DNA of 64,000 nt from Magnimaribacter mokuoloeensis. GTDB lineage: Bacteria; Pseudomonadota; Gammaproteobacteria; Magnimaribacterales; Magnimaribacteraceae. Made by a program: the position numbers and the translations under genes. The stretch covers positions 1,054,001 through 1,118,000 of the forward strand of contig CP151794.1 of the NCBI GenBank assembly GCA_041860225.1, written 5' to 3'. Below are positions 16,980-25,952 of this stretch, in pieces. Position 1 is the first letter of the stretch, and every line of letters begins with the position of its first letter. The notes beneath the pieces were generated by a model. The model did no database searches. It was given only the letters and a program-made list of their open reading frames with translations, and was not told the origin of the DNA.

Positions 16980-19522
16980 TATTCATCTCCTATGAATTCT
17001 TCGCTTATAGGAGCTATGCTAATCAGTTTTTCAGAATCTTTAAGCCTAATTACAGTTACTCCTTGGGTATTTCTTCCAATGATATTTACTTCAGCCACTC
17101 TTGTCCTAACCAACATACCTTTATCAGAAATAAGCATTAATTCATCATCATCTGAAACCTGAGCAGCGCCGATAAGTTGGCCATTCCTTTCTGAGATCTG
17201 CATAGCGATAACACCTTTGGCTCCTCGTCTAGTTTTCCTAAAATCTATAGATTTAGAACGTTTACCATATCCATTTTCACTTACAGTAAATATGCTCGCC
17301 TCTTCTTCAGGAATTATTAGAGAAATCACATATTGATCTTTTTCAAGCTTTATACCTCTGACACCTTTAGCAGTTCTCCCCATAGACCTAACTTCAGTCT
17401 CTGAGAAATGTGCTGCCTTTCCGGCATTAGTAACTAGCATTACAAATTTACTTCCATCAGTTATGGTAGTTCCAACCAACTCATCGCCCTCTTCTAGAGT
17501 AATAGCTCTTTTTCCGCCTTTTCTTTGGTTTTGGAACTCGGTTAATACTGTCTTCTTAACTGTCCCAGCTCTGGTAGCCATGAGGATAAAATGTTTATCA
17601 TCATATTCTTCAACAGGGACCATACTAGTTATTCTTTCTCCTTCACTAAGTTGGATAAGATTAACGAGAGGGCGCCCTTTAGCTGCTCTACCCGCTGAAG
17701 GAATCTCATACACTTTAAGCCAATAAACTTGTCCTAAATTGGAAAAGCATAGAAGAGTAGTATGGGTATTTGCTACTAAAAGCTGCTCAACGAAGTCTTC
17801 ATCTTTTACAGAAGCTGCCGTCTTACCAGTTCCACCTCTTCTTTGTGCTCTGTATTCTTCAAGGGGTTGGGTTTTAGCATAGCCTTCGTGAGAGATTGTC
17901 ACCACTCTGTCTTCCGGAGTAATTAAATCTGCTTCAGTTAAATCTGCAGCAGAGTCTTGAATCTCTGTTCTTCTATCATCTTTATATTTTTCTTGAACTT
18001 CTTTCAGTTCTTCTTTGACAACTTCAATCAACCTATCGGAATCTCCTAAAATTTCCAGTAGGTAGGTTATGTGATCTATGATTTCTTCATATTCTTTTAT
18101 TAATTTATCCTGTTCAAGGCCAGTAAGTCTTTGTAACCTCATATCCAGAATTGCTTGAGCCTGTTGTTCAGACAGCTGATATGTTTTTCCAATCAATCCG
18201 ACAGATTTGTCATTGACATCGATCTTACAAGCATCGGGTCCTGCTTTTTCTAGCATTGCAATTATCTTTCCTGGCTTCCATTTTTTAGCCAAGAGTTTCT
18301 TTTTTGCCTCAGAGCCTTCTTTAGACTTCTTAATCAAATCTATCATTTCATCAATATTTGCAAGAGCAATAGTGAGACCTTCTAGTATATGGCCTCTTTC
18401 TTTTGCCTTTCTTAAATCAAAAAAGGTTCTTCTAGAGACGACTTCTTTTCTATGATTAAAAAATACAGAGAGAATAGATTTAAGGTTTAATAATTTAGGT
18501 TCTCCGTCTATTAAAGCTACATTATTAATTCCAAAGACAGTCTGCATTTGTGTTTGTGCATAAAGGTTATTAAGAACAACATCAGGAATTTGTCCAGACT
18601 TAAGTTCTATAACAACACGAACACCATCTTTATCAGATTCATCTCTGATATCTCTAATTCCTTCTAACTTTTTATCTCTTGAAAGTTCAGCTATTTTTTC
18701 TATCAGCCTTGCTTTAACAACCTGATACGGCATCTCAGTAATGATAATTTTTGCTTTATCTTTTTCTTCATCCTCAAATTCTGTTTTTGCTCTTATTTTT
18801 ACTCTTCCCCTTCCTGTTTCATAAGCACTAACTATTCCAGCCCTTCCATTAATTATTGCTCCAGTTGGAAAATCGGGACCTGGTATATATTCCATTAGCT
18901 CTTGGACAGTAATTTCAGGGTTATCAATGAAAGCTAAACAAGCTGATAAGGATTCATTGAGATTATGCGGTGCCATATTTGTTGCCATTCCAACAGCTAT
19001 TCCAGCTGAGCCATTGACGAGCATATTAGGAATTCGGGTAGGCAAAACTTCCGGCATCATTTCTGTACCATCGTAGTTTTCTACATAATTAACGGTTTCT
19101 TTTTCGAGATCGGCTAAAAGTTCTTGAGATATGCGAGCCATTCTGACTTCTGTATATCTTTGAGCAGCAGGACCATCACCATCCATGGATCCAAAATTGC
19201 CTTGACCATCAACAAGTGGATATCTTAGAGACCACCATTGCGCCATTCTTACAATTGTTTCGTAGGCTGCGCTGTCTCCATGGGGATGATACTTACCTAT
19301 TACGTCACCAACGATTCTAGCTGATTTCTTATGAGGTCTTCCAAAATCATTATTGAGTACATGCATTGCATAAAGAACTCTTCTATGCACTGGCTTTAAA
19401 CCGTCTCTTGCATCAGGTAAGGCTCTTCCTACGATTACGCTCATTGCATAATCTAAATAAGATTGTTTAAGCTCTTTACCTATATCAACAGGTACTATTT
19501 CCTTAGCAGCAATTTCACCCAT
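16979..19522 (-). CDS. gyrA: DNA gyrase subunit A
   Basis: Breakage-rejoining subunit of DNA gyrase, which introduces negative supercoils. 847 residues. The winged-helix/tower region includes KYHPHGDSAAYETIVRM and the catalytic Tyr123 in AQRYTEVRM. The C-terminal beta-pinwheel carries the GyrA box QRRGGTGK, which separates it from ParC. At the quinolone-resistance positions it has Ser84 and Glu88 (E. coli Ser83 and Asp87), so the usual susceptible serine and an acidic residue are kept. It heads the aromatic supra-operon; the 159-base region upstream should hold its promoter. Confidence 0.97.
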   Translation of the reverse strand: MGEIAAKEIVPVDIGKELKQSYLDYAMSVIVGRALPDARDGLKPVHRRVLYAMHVLNNDFGRPHKKSARIVGDVIGKYHPHGDSAAYETIVRMAQWWSLRYPLVDGQGNFGSMDGDGPAAQRYTEVRMARISQELLADLEKETVNYVENYDGTEMMPEVLPTRIPNMLVNGSAGIAVGMATNMAPHNLNESLSACLAFIDNPEITVQELMEYIPGPDFPTGAIINGRAGIVSAYETGRGRVKIRAKTEFEDEEKDKAKIIITEMPYQVVKARLIEKIAELSRDKKLEGIRDIRDESDKDGVRVVIELKSGQIPDVVLNNLYAQTQMQTVFGINNVALIDGEPKLLNLKSILSVFFNHRKEVVSRRTFFDLRKAKERGHILEGLTIALANIDEMIDLIKKSKEGSEAKKKLLAKKWKPGKIIAMLEKAGPDACKIDVNDKSVGLIGKTYQLSEQQAQAILDMRLQRLTGLEQDKLIKEYEEIIDHITYLLEILGDSDRLIEVVKEELKEVQEKYKDDRRTEIQDSAADLTEADLITPEDRVVTISHEGYAKTQPLEEYRAQRRGGTGKTAASVKDEDFVEQLLVANTHTTLLCFSNLGQVYWLKVYEIPSAGRAAKGRPLVNLIQLSEGERITSMVPVEEYDDKHFILMATRAGTVKKTVLTEFQNQRKGGKRAITLEEGDELVGTTITDGSKFVMLVTNAGKAAHFSETEVRSMGRTAKGVRGIKLEKDQYVISLIIPEEEASIFTVSENGYGKRSKSIDFRKTRRGAKGVIAMQISERNGQLIGAAQVSDDDELMLISDKGMLVRTRVAEVNIIGRNTQGVTVIRLKDSEKLISIAPISEEFIGDE

Positions 19523-19601
19523 AATTTATATCCAAAGTATTAATTTAATGAAGGAATCAGAAGAAAGTCTTCCATTTAAAAGGCAGGTTTTATGATGTCT
19601 T

Positions 19602-19649
19602 TTTTGAGGTATCAACTTAGGTCAATTTTATCATAATTGACCTCAAAAA
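19602..19649 (-). terminator. Nested alternative hairpins between pntB and gyrA
   Basis: AGGTCAATT (19619-19627) and AATTGACCT (19635-19643) form a perfect 9-bp stem with a 7-base loop. An outer perfect 10-base repeat, TTTTTGAGGT near 19603-19612 and ACCTCAAAAA at 19640-19649, shares the ACCT strand, so the two stems are mutually exclusive. In the minus-strand direction after pntB this could end transcription or act as a switch ahead of gyrA. The T-run is not directly after the inner stem, so simple intrinsic termination is uncertain. Confidence 0.45.
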
Positions 19650-19681
19650 TCGTGTAAAAAAGCGGTTAAAAAAGGTAGATA

Positions 19682-21067
19682 TTAGCCCTTAAATTCTGAA
19701 ACTAAAGTAGATACAGTCTCTTTCGCATCGCCAAACAGCATTCTAGTGTTGGATTTAAAAAATAGAGGGTTTTGTATACCTGCAAAACCAGAAGCCATAG
19801 AACGTTTTAGCACAAAGACAGTTTTGGAATTATCAACTTCAATTATTGGCATTCCGTAAATTGGACTACCTTCATTTTCTTTAGCGTCTGGGTTAACTAC
19901 GTCATTGGCACCAATCACCATACAAACATCAACGGTTTCCATTATTGGATTAACATCTTCTGGTTCCACTAATACGTCATAAGATACATTAGCTTCTGCC
20001 AACAAGACATTCATGTGACCGGGCATTCTTCCAGCTACAGGATGTATGGCATACTTAACTTCTGCTCCATTTTCTTCCAATAATTCTCCTAACTCTCTTA
20101 CAGCATGTTGAGCTTGAGCTACTGCCATACCATAACCAGGAACTATTAACACGGAAGAAGCTGCTTCAAGAATCAAATAAGCATCTTCTGCTGAAATAGG
20201 CTTAACCTCGCCCTGTTCTTGTGAAGATTCATTAGACGAGTCTGGAGCTGCTCCAAAACCACTAAATAATACATTTGCTAAAGAGCGATTCATTGCCTTA
20301 CACATGATATTAGTAAGAATTAAACCACTTGCGCCTACTAGAGCTCCTGCAACTATGAGAACATTGTTTAAAATAACAAATCCTGCTGCACACGCAGCTA
20401 GTCCTGAAAAACTATTCAGCAAAGCAATTACAACTGGCATATCTGCTCCGCCAATTGGAATTACAAATAAAATTCCCAATACAAAGGCTAATCCTATTAG
20501 CAGTATTAATGTTTGCTCAGAAGTTATAAACCCTTGATAGAAGAGCATATTTGCACCAACTAGTAGTATAGCTATAAGGAGAAGGCTATTTACAAATTGC
20601 TGTCCCTTGTAAAGATAAGGTTTTCCAGAAATGACTTCGGATAGTTTTCCGTAAGCGATAATACTTCCAGTAAAGGTTACCCCTCCAATAAGAACAGTTA
20701 AGAAGATAGCTCCTAGGAATGCCGGATTATTTAATGTTCCAGATACATACTCTGCAGAACCTACTAAAAGGCTTGCAATACCTCCAAATCCGTTAAAAAC
20801 TGCTACCATTTCTGGCATAGAAGTCATCTTTACCTTAGTAGCAGCAAAATAACCAACTACACTGCCTGCCACTAAAGCTCCAGCTATATATTTGTAATCA
20901 ATAATATTTTGATCTAGTAACGTAATAAGGACAGCCAATAGCATTCCTGAAGAAGATAAAAAATTTCCGCGTCTAGCTGTATCGGGCGACCCTAACATCT
21001 TAAGGCCGACGATAAATAAAATAGAGGAAGCTATGTACGCTAAATTTACTAAAAGAGCTGTATCCAT
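19682..21067 (-). CDS. pntB: NAD(P) transhydrogenase subunit beta
   Basis: Membrane subunit of the proton-translocating transhydrogenase that drives NADPH formation from NADH using proton-motive force. 461 residues: about eight or nine hydrophobic helices in the first 270 residues (domain II), then a soluble NADP-binding domain III starting near 295 with VIVPGYGMAVAQAQHAV and GRMPGHMNVLLAEA. KRSMASGFAGIQNPLF near the C-terminus is a family signature. It follows pntAB by two bases. The split of PntA into two genes upstream is the Rhodospirillum-like arrangement. Confidence 0.96.
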   Translation of the reverse strand: MDTALLVNLAYIASSILFIVGLKMLGSPDTARRGNFLSSSGMLLAVLITLLDQNIIDYKYIAGALVAGSVVGYFAATKVKMTSMPEMVAVFNGFGGIASLLVGSAEYVSGTLNNPAFLGAIFLTVLIGGVTFTGSIIAYGKLSEVISGKPYLYKGQQFVNSLLLIAILLVGANMLFYQGFITSEQTLILLIGLAFVLGILFVIPIGGADMPVVIALLNSFSGLAACAAGFVILNNVLIVAGALVGASGLILTNIMCKAMNRSLANVLFSGFGAAPDSSNESSQEQGEVKPISAEDAYLILEAASSVLIVPGYGMAVAQAQHAVRELGELLEENGAEVKYAIHPVAGRMPGHMNVLLAEANVSYDVLVEPEDVNPIMETVDVCMVIGANDVVNPDAKENEGSPIYGMPIIEVDNSKTVFVLKRSMASGFAGIQNPLFFKSNTRMLFGDAKETVSTLVSEFKG

Positions 21068-21069
21068 GA

Positions 21070-21348
21070 TTATTTCTTCTTGAACATTCCAAGCATTCTA
21101 TTGGTAACTAGGTAGCCACCCACTACGTTTATAGAAGCAAAAAACACGGCCGCTGTACCTAGTATGATTGTTAAAATATCAGATGATCCTGAAGATAATA
21201 TTGCTCCCACTAAGGTTATACCAGATATGGCATTAGCACCGGACATTAGAGGAGTATGTAAGGTTGAAGGTACCTTAGTTATTAACTCTACCCCCAAGAA
21301 GATCGAGAGCACTAGAATGAATATTAATAGTATTATCTGACTTTCCAT
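21070..21348 (-). CDS. pntAB: NAD(P) transhydrogenase subunit alpha, membrane part (PntAB)
   Basis: A 92-residue membrane protein with about three helices, matching the C-terminal transmembrane part of E. coli PntA as a separate gene. Seen: IFLGVELITKVPSTLHTPLMSGANAISG-type core (about 17-44) and FFASINVVGGYLVTNRML at the end. It sits between pntAA (7 bases upstream) and pntB (2 bases downstream) on the same strand. Confidence 0.94.
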   Translation of the reverse strand: MESQIILLIFILVLSIFLGVELITKVPSTLHTPLMSGANAISGITLVGAILSSGSSDILTIILGTAAVFFASINVVGGYLVTNRMLGMFKKK

Positions 21349-21355
21349 AACTTAT

Positions 21356-22474
21356 TTATTTTACCGATTCATTGACCACACTTCCTTGGTGGGTAATTAC
21401 ACAACCTTTTAGTATTTCGTCTTCTAAATCAAAATTTATAACTTTATTTTCTTTATCCCAAAACTCTTCAATCATATTAAAGAGGTTTGAGCCGTAGACC
21501 TGAGAAGCATCCTTTGCTACTTCTCCAGGTAAATTAGACATTCCGATGATTGTAACTCCTTCATGAAAAATATATTCATCATTTTTAGAGCCCTCAACGT
21601 TACCCCCAGTTGAAACTGCCATGTCAACAATAACGCTTCCAGGTTGCATTGCTTCGACCATATCACTTGTAATTATTTTTGGAGCTGGCCTTCCGAAAAC
21701 CTGAGCAGTTGTTATAACCACGTCTGACTGTGAGCAAACTTTCTTCATCCCTTCTTGTTGCATCTTTATTTGTTCTTCAGTGAGTTCTTTAGCATATCCC
21801 TGATCAGTTTCTTCAGTCTCACCAATATCGATCTTTACAAATTTAGCACCCAATGATTTGACTTGTTCTTCTACTACAGGTCTTGTATCAAAAGCTTCTA
21901 CTCTAGCGCCTAATCTCTTGGCGGTTGCTATAGCCTGCAGTCCAGCAACACCAACACCAACTACAAATACTCTTGCAGGTGAGATAGTTCCTGCAGCTGT
22001 CATCATCATAGGAAATGATTTCGATAGAGTTCTTGAGGCTTCGATAACTGCAGCATAACCTCCTAGGTTTGCTTGAGAGCTTAGCGCATCCATCTTTTGA
22101 GCTCTCGTTATTCTTGGAACAAGCTCCATACTAATAGAACTCACCTCTGCAGAAGCTAACTCAGAAACAATTTGTTTCTCATTAAAAGGATCTAGGAAAC
22201 TGATATAAATTGTGCCTTTTTTGAGCTCTTGAATTTCTGCTGTTGATGGCTTATTGATTTTACAAACTATGTCTGCAGATTTAAAACCATCCGATTTATT
22301 TGTGCATATAGAAGCACCTACCTCTTCATAGAGCGTATCGGATACGAAGACATTATCTCCCAATCCAGTTTCGATAGAGACTTCGATACCTAAATCGATA
22401 AATTTCTTAGCTACTTCAGGTAAAATAGTGGCACGAATTTCGTTTGCCTCTTCTTTAGGAAAGAATATTTGCAT
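21356..22474 (-). CDS. pntA: NAD(P) transhydrogenase subunit alpha, soluble NAD-binding part (PntAA)
   Basis: NAD(H)-binding domain I subunit of 372 residues. It begins MQIFFPKEEANEIRATILPE, the usual N-terminal form, and has the nucleotide fold VVGVGVAGLQAIATAKRLGA, the FDTRPVVEEQVKSLGAKFV stretch, and ITTAQVFGRPAPKII. The frame extends to a TTG at 22507, but ATG 22474 fits family alignment. It lacks the membrane helices, which the next gene supplies. It is divergent from ubiG with about 56 bases between the starts, so that gap should carry both promoters. Confidence 0.94.
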   Translation of the reverse strand: MQIFFPKEEANEIRATILPEVAKKFIDLGIEVSIETGLGDNVFVSDTLYEEVGASICTNKSDGFKSADIVCKINKPSTAEIQELKKGTIYISFLDPFNEKQIVSELASAEVSSISMELVPRITRAQKMDALSSQANLGGYAAVIEASRTLSKSFPMMMTAAGTISPARVFVVGVGVAGLQAIATAKRLGARVEAFDTRPVVEEQVKSLGAKFVKIDIGETEETDQGYAKELTEEQIKMQQEGMKKVCSQSDVVITTAQVFGRPAPKIITSDMVEAMQPGSVIVDMAVSTGGNVEGSKNDEYIFHEGVTIIGMSNLPGEVAKDASQVYGSNLFNMIEEFWDKENKVINFDLEDEILKGCVITHQGSVVNESVK

Positions 22475-22530
22475 AATAATTTTTGACTTCGAAAGTTTGT
22501 CGATCAACAGTTTAAAGAAAAAAACATGCC

Positions 22531-23241
22531 ATGAACATAGAAAATTTAGATCATGATGAAGTAAATAAATTTGATGAACTTGCTGCCAGGTGGTGGGATA
22601 AAGATGGAGAATTTAAGCCTCTTCATCAAATAAATCCATTAAGAGTTGGTTTCATTAAAGAGAGATCAGCACTAGAAGGAAAAAAAGTGTTAGATGTTGG
22701 TTGTGGTGGAGGTATTCTTTCTCAAGCTCTTGGAGAATTAGGGGCAGAAGTTATCGGTATTGACGCTTCAGAGAGAACAATAGGTGTAGCAAAGGCACAT
22801 TCAGAATTAATAAAGAGTGATGTTGAATTTTTTCAGCAGACAATAGAAGATTTTATTGCTTCTAATCCGAATAAAAAATTTGACGTAATCACTTGCTTAG
22901 AAATGCTAGAGCATGTTCCCTCACCTGGAGATATAATCAAAAGCTGTTCTAATCTCTTAAATGATAATGGAGATATTTTCTTTTCAACAATTAACAGAAA
23001 TCCAAAATCTTATTTATTTGCAGTTATAGGTGCAGAATATGTTTTAAATCTTCTTCCAAAGGGTACTCATGACTATGAGAAATTTATTAAACCCTCCGAG
23101 CTTGCTAAATGGGTAAGAGATGCAGGCTTAACTAGTAAAGAGACGATTGGTTTGAGCTATAACCCGATAACTGATAATTATTGGCTTGGTAAAGATATTC
23201 AAGTCAACTATATGGTTCACGCAAAAAAGGAAGTAGGTTGA
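22531..23241 (+). CDS. ubiG: Ubiquinone biosynthesis O-methyltransferase
   Basis: SAM-dependent methyltransferase for both O-methylation steps of ubiquinone synthesis. 236 residues, starting NIENLDHDEVNKFDELAARWW (typical UbiG), with the SAM motif VLDVGCGGGILSQALGELGA at about 54-73, CLEMLEHVPSP, and the membrane-associating region near GAEYVLNLLPKGTHDYEKFIKP. It leads a three-gene plus-strand operon with a HAD phosphatase and an SDR gene, the order known from pseudomonads. Confidence 0.95.
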   Translation: MNIENLDHDEVNKFDELAARWWDKDGEFKPLHQINPLRVGFIKERSALEGKKVLDVGCGGGILSQALGELGAEVIGIDASERTIGVAKAHSELIKSDVEFFQQTIEDFIASNPNKKFDVITCLEMLEHVPSPGDIIKSCSNLLNDNGDIFFSTINRNPKSYLFAVIGAEYVLNLLPKGTHDYEKFIKPSELAKWVRDAGLTSKETIGLSYNPITDNYWLGKDIQVNYMVHAKKEVG

Positions 23242-23900
23242 AAGGTATTGAACTATTTGCTTTTGATCTAGATGGAACTCTTCTTGATACAGCTCCAGAT
23301 TTTCTATATGCAGTGAATGTATTGAGGGAAAGATATAATCTTGAAGAGGCTGATTCTGATCAGGTTAGGTCAAGAGTATCGCAAGGTGCAGCAAGCCTAG
23401 CCTCCTACGCTTTAGGGCTTGAATCAGAATCAGATGAAAAGATTGAGTTTCATAGACAAGAATTACTTGATATCTACGAAGATTGCTGCCTCAAAAATAC
23501 CAGAGTATTCGATGGCATAGAGGACGTTCTCGATAAACTCAATTCAACCAAAATCAAATGGGGAATTATTACCAATAAGCCTCGAAGATTCGCAGAAGTC
23601 ATTGTTCAAGATAAATTAAATAAATTCAAAACTCCTTTTCTAATTTGTCCCGATGATGTTGGAGCTCGAAAGCCAGATCCAGATGGATTAAATCTTGCTA
23701 TAAAAGTATCTGAATCTAATCCTAAGAGCAGCATTTATATTGGAGATCATAAAATAGATATAGAGGCTGGTGAACAAGCAAACATGATGACAGGTGCGGC
23801 AGCTTACGGTTATATACCTATGGAAGATGCCGCCGAAGAATGGCAAGCAGATTACATCTTCTACCATCCTAGGGATATTAATAATCTGTTAGATCAGTGA
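23238..23900 (+). CDS. HAD phosphatase, Gph/MupP family
   Basis: HAD-IA hydrolase of 220 residues. Motif I is FDLDGTLLDT (residues 8-17), motif II ITNKPRRF, motif III around KPDPDG, and motif IV YIGDHKIDIEAG. The start is TTG at 23238, overlapping the ubiG stop (TTGA); motif I begins so close to it that no later start is possible. In Pseudomonas the gene between ubiG and yciK is mupP, a MurNAc-6-phosphate phosphatase of peptidoglycan recycling; phosphoglycolate phosphatase (Gph) is the general family label. Context favours MupP, sequence alone does not decide. Confidence 0.85.
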   Translation: MKGIELFAFDLDGTLLDTAPDFLYAVNVLRERYNLEEADSDQVRSRVSQGAASLASYALGLESESDEKIEFHRQELLDIYEDCCLKNTRVFDGIEDVLDKLNSTKIKWGIITNKPRRFAEVIVQDKLNKFKTPFLICPDDVGARKPDPDGLNLAIKVSESNPKSSIYIGDHKIDIEAGEQANMMTGAAAYGYIPMEDAAEEWQADYIFYHPRDINNLLDQ

Positions 23901-24655
23901 TTAAAGATTTAACTGAAGACAATTTACCCAAGAATCTTCTTGAGGGTAAGACAATTGTCATTTCTGGTGCAGGATCAGGTATAGGAAGACAAGCTTCTAA
24001 GACCTTTTTCGATTACGGAGCTAATTTAATACTACTTAGTAAAGATCAAGAAAAACTTGAATCTCTATATGACGAAATAAACTGTGATAACTCTAACAAT
24101 GTACTAATCCAACCAATAAATTTTGAAAATTCTTCGGAAAAAGATTACGAAGAAATCGTTCTGGCTATTAAAGAGGAATATTCAATTATTGATGGCCTGC
24201 TTAACAATGCAGGAATTTTGGGAGAAAAAAAAGCCTTAGAGCAATATAGTTACGAAAGTTGGAAAAATGTTTTGAAAGTGAATCTAGATGCGAGTTTCTT
24301 GCTAACAAAAAACCTAATACCTCTAATAAAAAAATCTGATAACGGTTCCATTATTTTCACTTCATCGGGTGTCGGGAGAAAGGGAAGAGCATACTGGGGT
24401 GCATATTCAATAAGCAAGTTTGCTACTGAAGCCATGATGCAAATCTTATCGGAAGAACTACAAAACACCTCTTCCATCAGAGTTAACTGTATTAATCCAG
24501 GACCTGTAAGAACTAAGATGCGTGAATCTGCATATCCTGCAGAAGACCCTAATAAAAATCCAACTGCAGAAATGATTATGAAACTTTATCTGTATTTGAT
24601 GAGTGATATGAGTTTAGGTATCAATGGTCAGTCACTTGATGCTCAAGAGCACTGA
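23897..24655 (+). CDS. yciK: YciK-like short-chain dehydrogenase/reductase
   Basis: SDR protein of 252 residues with NAD(P)-binding motif SGAGSGIGRQA at about 24-34, NNAG (LLNNAGILG), a catalytic Ser in FTSSGVGR, and Tyr-x3-Lys in YSISK. The GTG start at 23897 overlaps the stop of the phosphatase gene (GTGA). Substrate is unknown; YciK proteins are conserved next to ubiG-mupP in pseudomonads. The 3' end overlaps the convergent rluB gene by 35 bases. Confidence 0.88.
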   Translation: MIKDLTEDNLPKNLLEGKTIVISGAGSGIGRQASKTFFDYGANLILLSKDQEKLESLYDEINCDNSNNVLIQPINFENSSEKDYEEIVLAIKEEYSIIDGLLNNAGILGEKKALEQYSYESWKNVLKVNLDASFLLTKNLIPLIKKSDNGSIIFTSSGVGRKGRAYWGAYSISKFATEAMMQILSEELQNTSSIRVNCINPGPVRTKMRESAYPAEDPNKNPTAEMIMKLYLYLMSDMSLGINGQSLDAQEH

Positions 24656-25358
24656 TTTCACTTTTTGATAACTCCTTAAAAGCCCCTTGCTTCAAGCTAG
24701 CCGGAAGAAACAAGCTACCATATCTGACTCTTTTAAGACGAGAAATTTCTAATCCTTGACTCTCCCATAATCTTCTAACCTCTCTAGTACGACCTTCCAT
24801 GATGACCATCGCAAACCACTGATTGGTATTTCCTTTTCTTCCTTCTTGTACATCAGTAAATTTTGCAAAGCCATCTTCTAATTTAACTCCCTTCATCAGA
24901 TTGTTTAGTATTTGATCTGTTACTTGACCATGAACCCTAGCAATATATTCTCTCTCTATATTTGACGATGGGTGCATCAACTGATTTGCAAGAGATCCAT
25001 CATTTGTGAAAAGAATCAGTCCTGAGGTGTTAATGTCCAGCCTTCCTACAGAGACCCATCTGCCTGATTTTAATTTAGGAAGTGAATCAAATATTGTTTT
25101 TTTATGGTCAGGATCATTTCTAGAAGAGATCTCTCCAACCTTTTTGTTATACATCAAAATTCTTTTCTTAGAGGGATCTCTCTTTGATAGTCGAACAGTT
25201 CGGCCCTCAACTTCAAAAATATCATGCTCAGAAACTAGTTGTCCTAGAGTAGCTAATTCTCCATTAACTTTAACTTTTCTTTGTTTGATTAAAGACTCGA
25301 TGCCTCTCCTTGAGCCAATGCCGTGATCTGCAAGGATCTTATGGATCCTGGTTTTCAA
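24621..25358 (-). CDS. rluB: 23S rRNA pseudouridine synthase B
   Basis: RsuA/RluB-family pseudouridine synthase of 245 residues, acting on 23S rRNA near position 2605 in E. coli. An S4 RNA-binding domain (about 3-60; RIHKILADHGIGSRRGIESLI) precedes the catalytic domain with the Asp in VGRLDINTSGLILFTNDG, and EGRTREVRRLWESQGL near the end. It follows scpB by 3 bases; scpA-scpB-rluB is a widely conserved order. RluE or RsuA are less likely on length and context. Confidence 0.93.
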   Translation of the reverse strand: MKTRIHKILADHGIGSRRGIESLIKQRKVKVNGELATLGQLVSEHDIFEVEGRTVRLSKRDPSKKRILMYNKKVGEISSRNDPDHKKTIFDSLPKLKSGRWVSVGRLDINTSGLILFTNDGSLANQLMHPSSNIEREYIARVHGQVTDQILNNLMKGVKLEDGFAKFTDVQEGRKGNTNQWFAMVIMEGRTREVRRLWESQGLEISRLKRVRYGSLFLPASLKQGAFKELSKSEISALEHQVTDH

Positions 25359-25361
25359 AAC

Positions 25362-25952
25362 CTAGTTTAATGTTTGAGTGTTCTCTTGAGAGCTTTCAGG
25401 CTCTTCAATAGGTAACTCAAGTTCAATTGATTTTAAATCTGGGAGCGATGGAAGTTCAGGCAATTCTCTTAAGTGCTGAAGACCAAAATAATCTAAAAAT
25501 TCTTTTGTTGTAGCGTAGAGTGAAGGTCTACCCGGCACATCTCTTTGACCCACTATCTTTACCCACCCTCTTTCCATAAGACCCCGCATTAACTGAGTCC
25601 CAACTGTTACTCCTCTAATTTCTTCAATCTCTCCTCGAGTAATAGGTTGTTTATAGGCAATTAGAGAAAGAGTTTCTAAAGTAGCTTTTGAAAACTTTTG
25701 AGGCTTTTCTTCCCAAAGTTTTGCAACAAACTCAGATAAAGATTGTTTAACTTGTAAGCGATAACCGCTTGCAATTCTCTTCAATTCAATACCTCTATTT
25801 GTGCAATCTTCATCTATAGAGTTTAGAGCATTTCTTATTTCGTCTTTAGAAGGTTTAGGATCTTCAAAGACTTTCACCATATCATCAACGCTTATTGGCC
25901 TGGAAGCTGATAAGAGTAATGCTTCTAGAATTTCACTAAGTTTATTTTCCAT
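25362..25952 (-). CDS. scpB: Segregation and condensation protein B
   Basis: Dimeric winged-helix partner of the ScpA kleisin in the SMC condensin complex. 196 residues with two winged-helix regions: EILEALLLSASRPIS at the start and TLETLSLIAYKQPITRGEIEEIRGV (about 88-112), then RDVPGRPSLYATTKEFLDYFGL. A Glu/Pro/Ser-rich tail follows. The start overlaps the scpA stop by one base. No smc gene is in the window, but the family pairs with Smc. Confidence 0.94.
   Translation of the reverse strand: MENKLSEILEALLLSASRPISVDDMVKVFEDPKPSKDEIRNALNSIDEDCTNRGIELKRIASGYRLQVKQSLSEFVAKLWEEKPQKFSKATLETLSLIAYKQPITRGEIEEIRGVTVGTQLMRGLMERGWVKIVGQRDVPGRPSLYATTKEFLDYFGLQHLRELPELPSLPDLKSIELELPIEEPESSQENTQTLN

Noticed and set aside
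16979..19522. Quinolone-resistance change in GyrA
   Set aside because: Ser84 is kept and position 88 is Glu, still acidic as in many wild-type bacteria; no resistance should be claimed.
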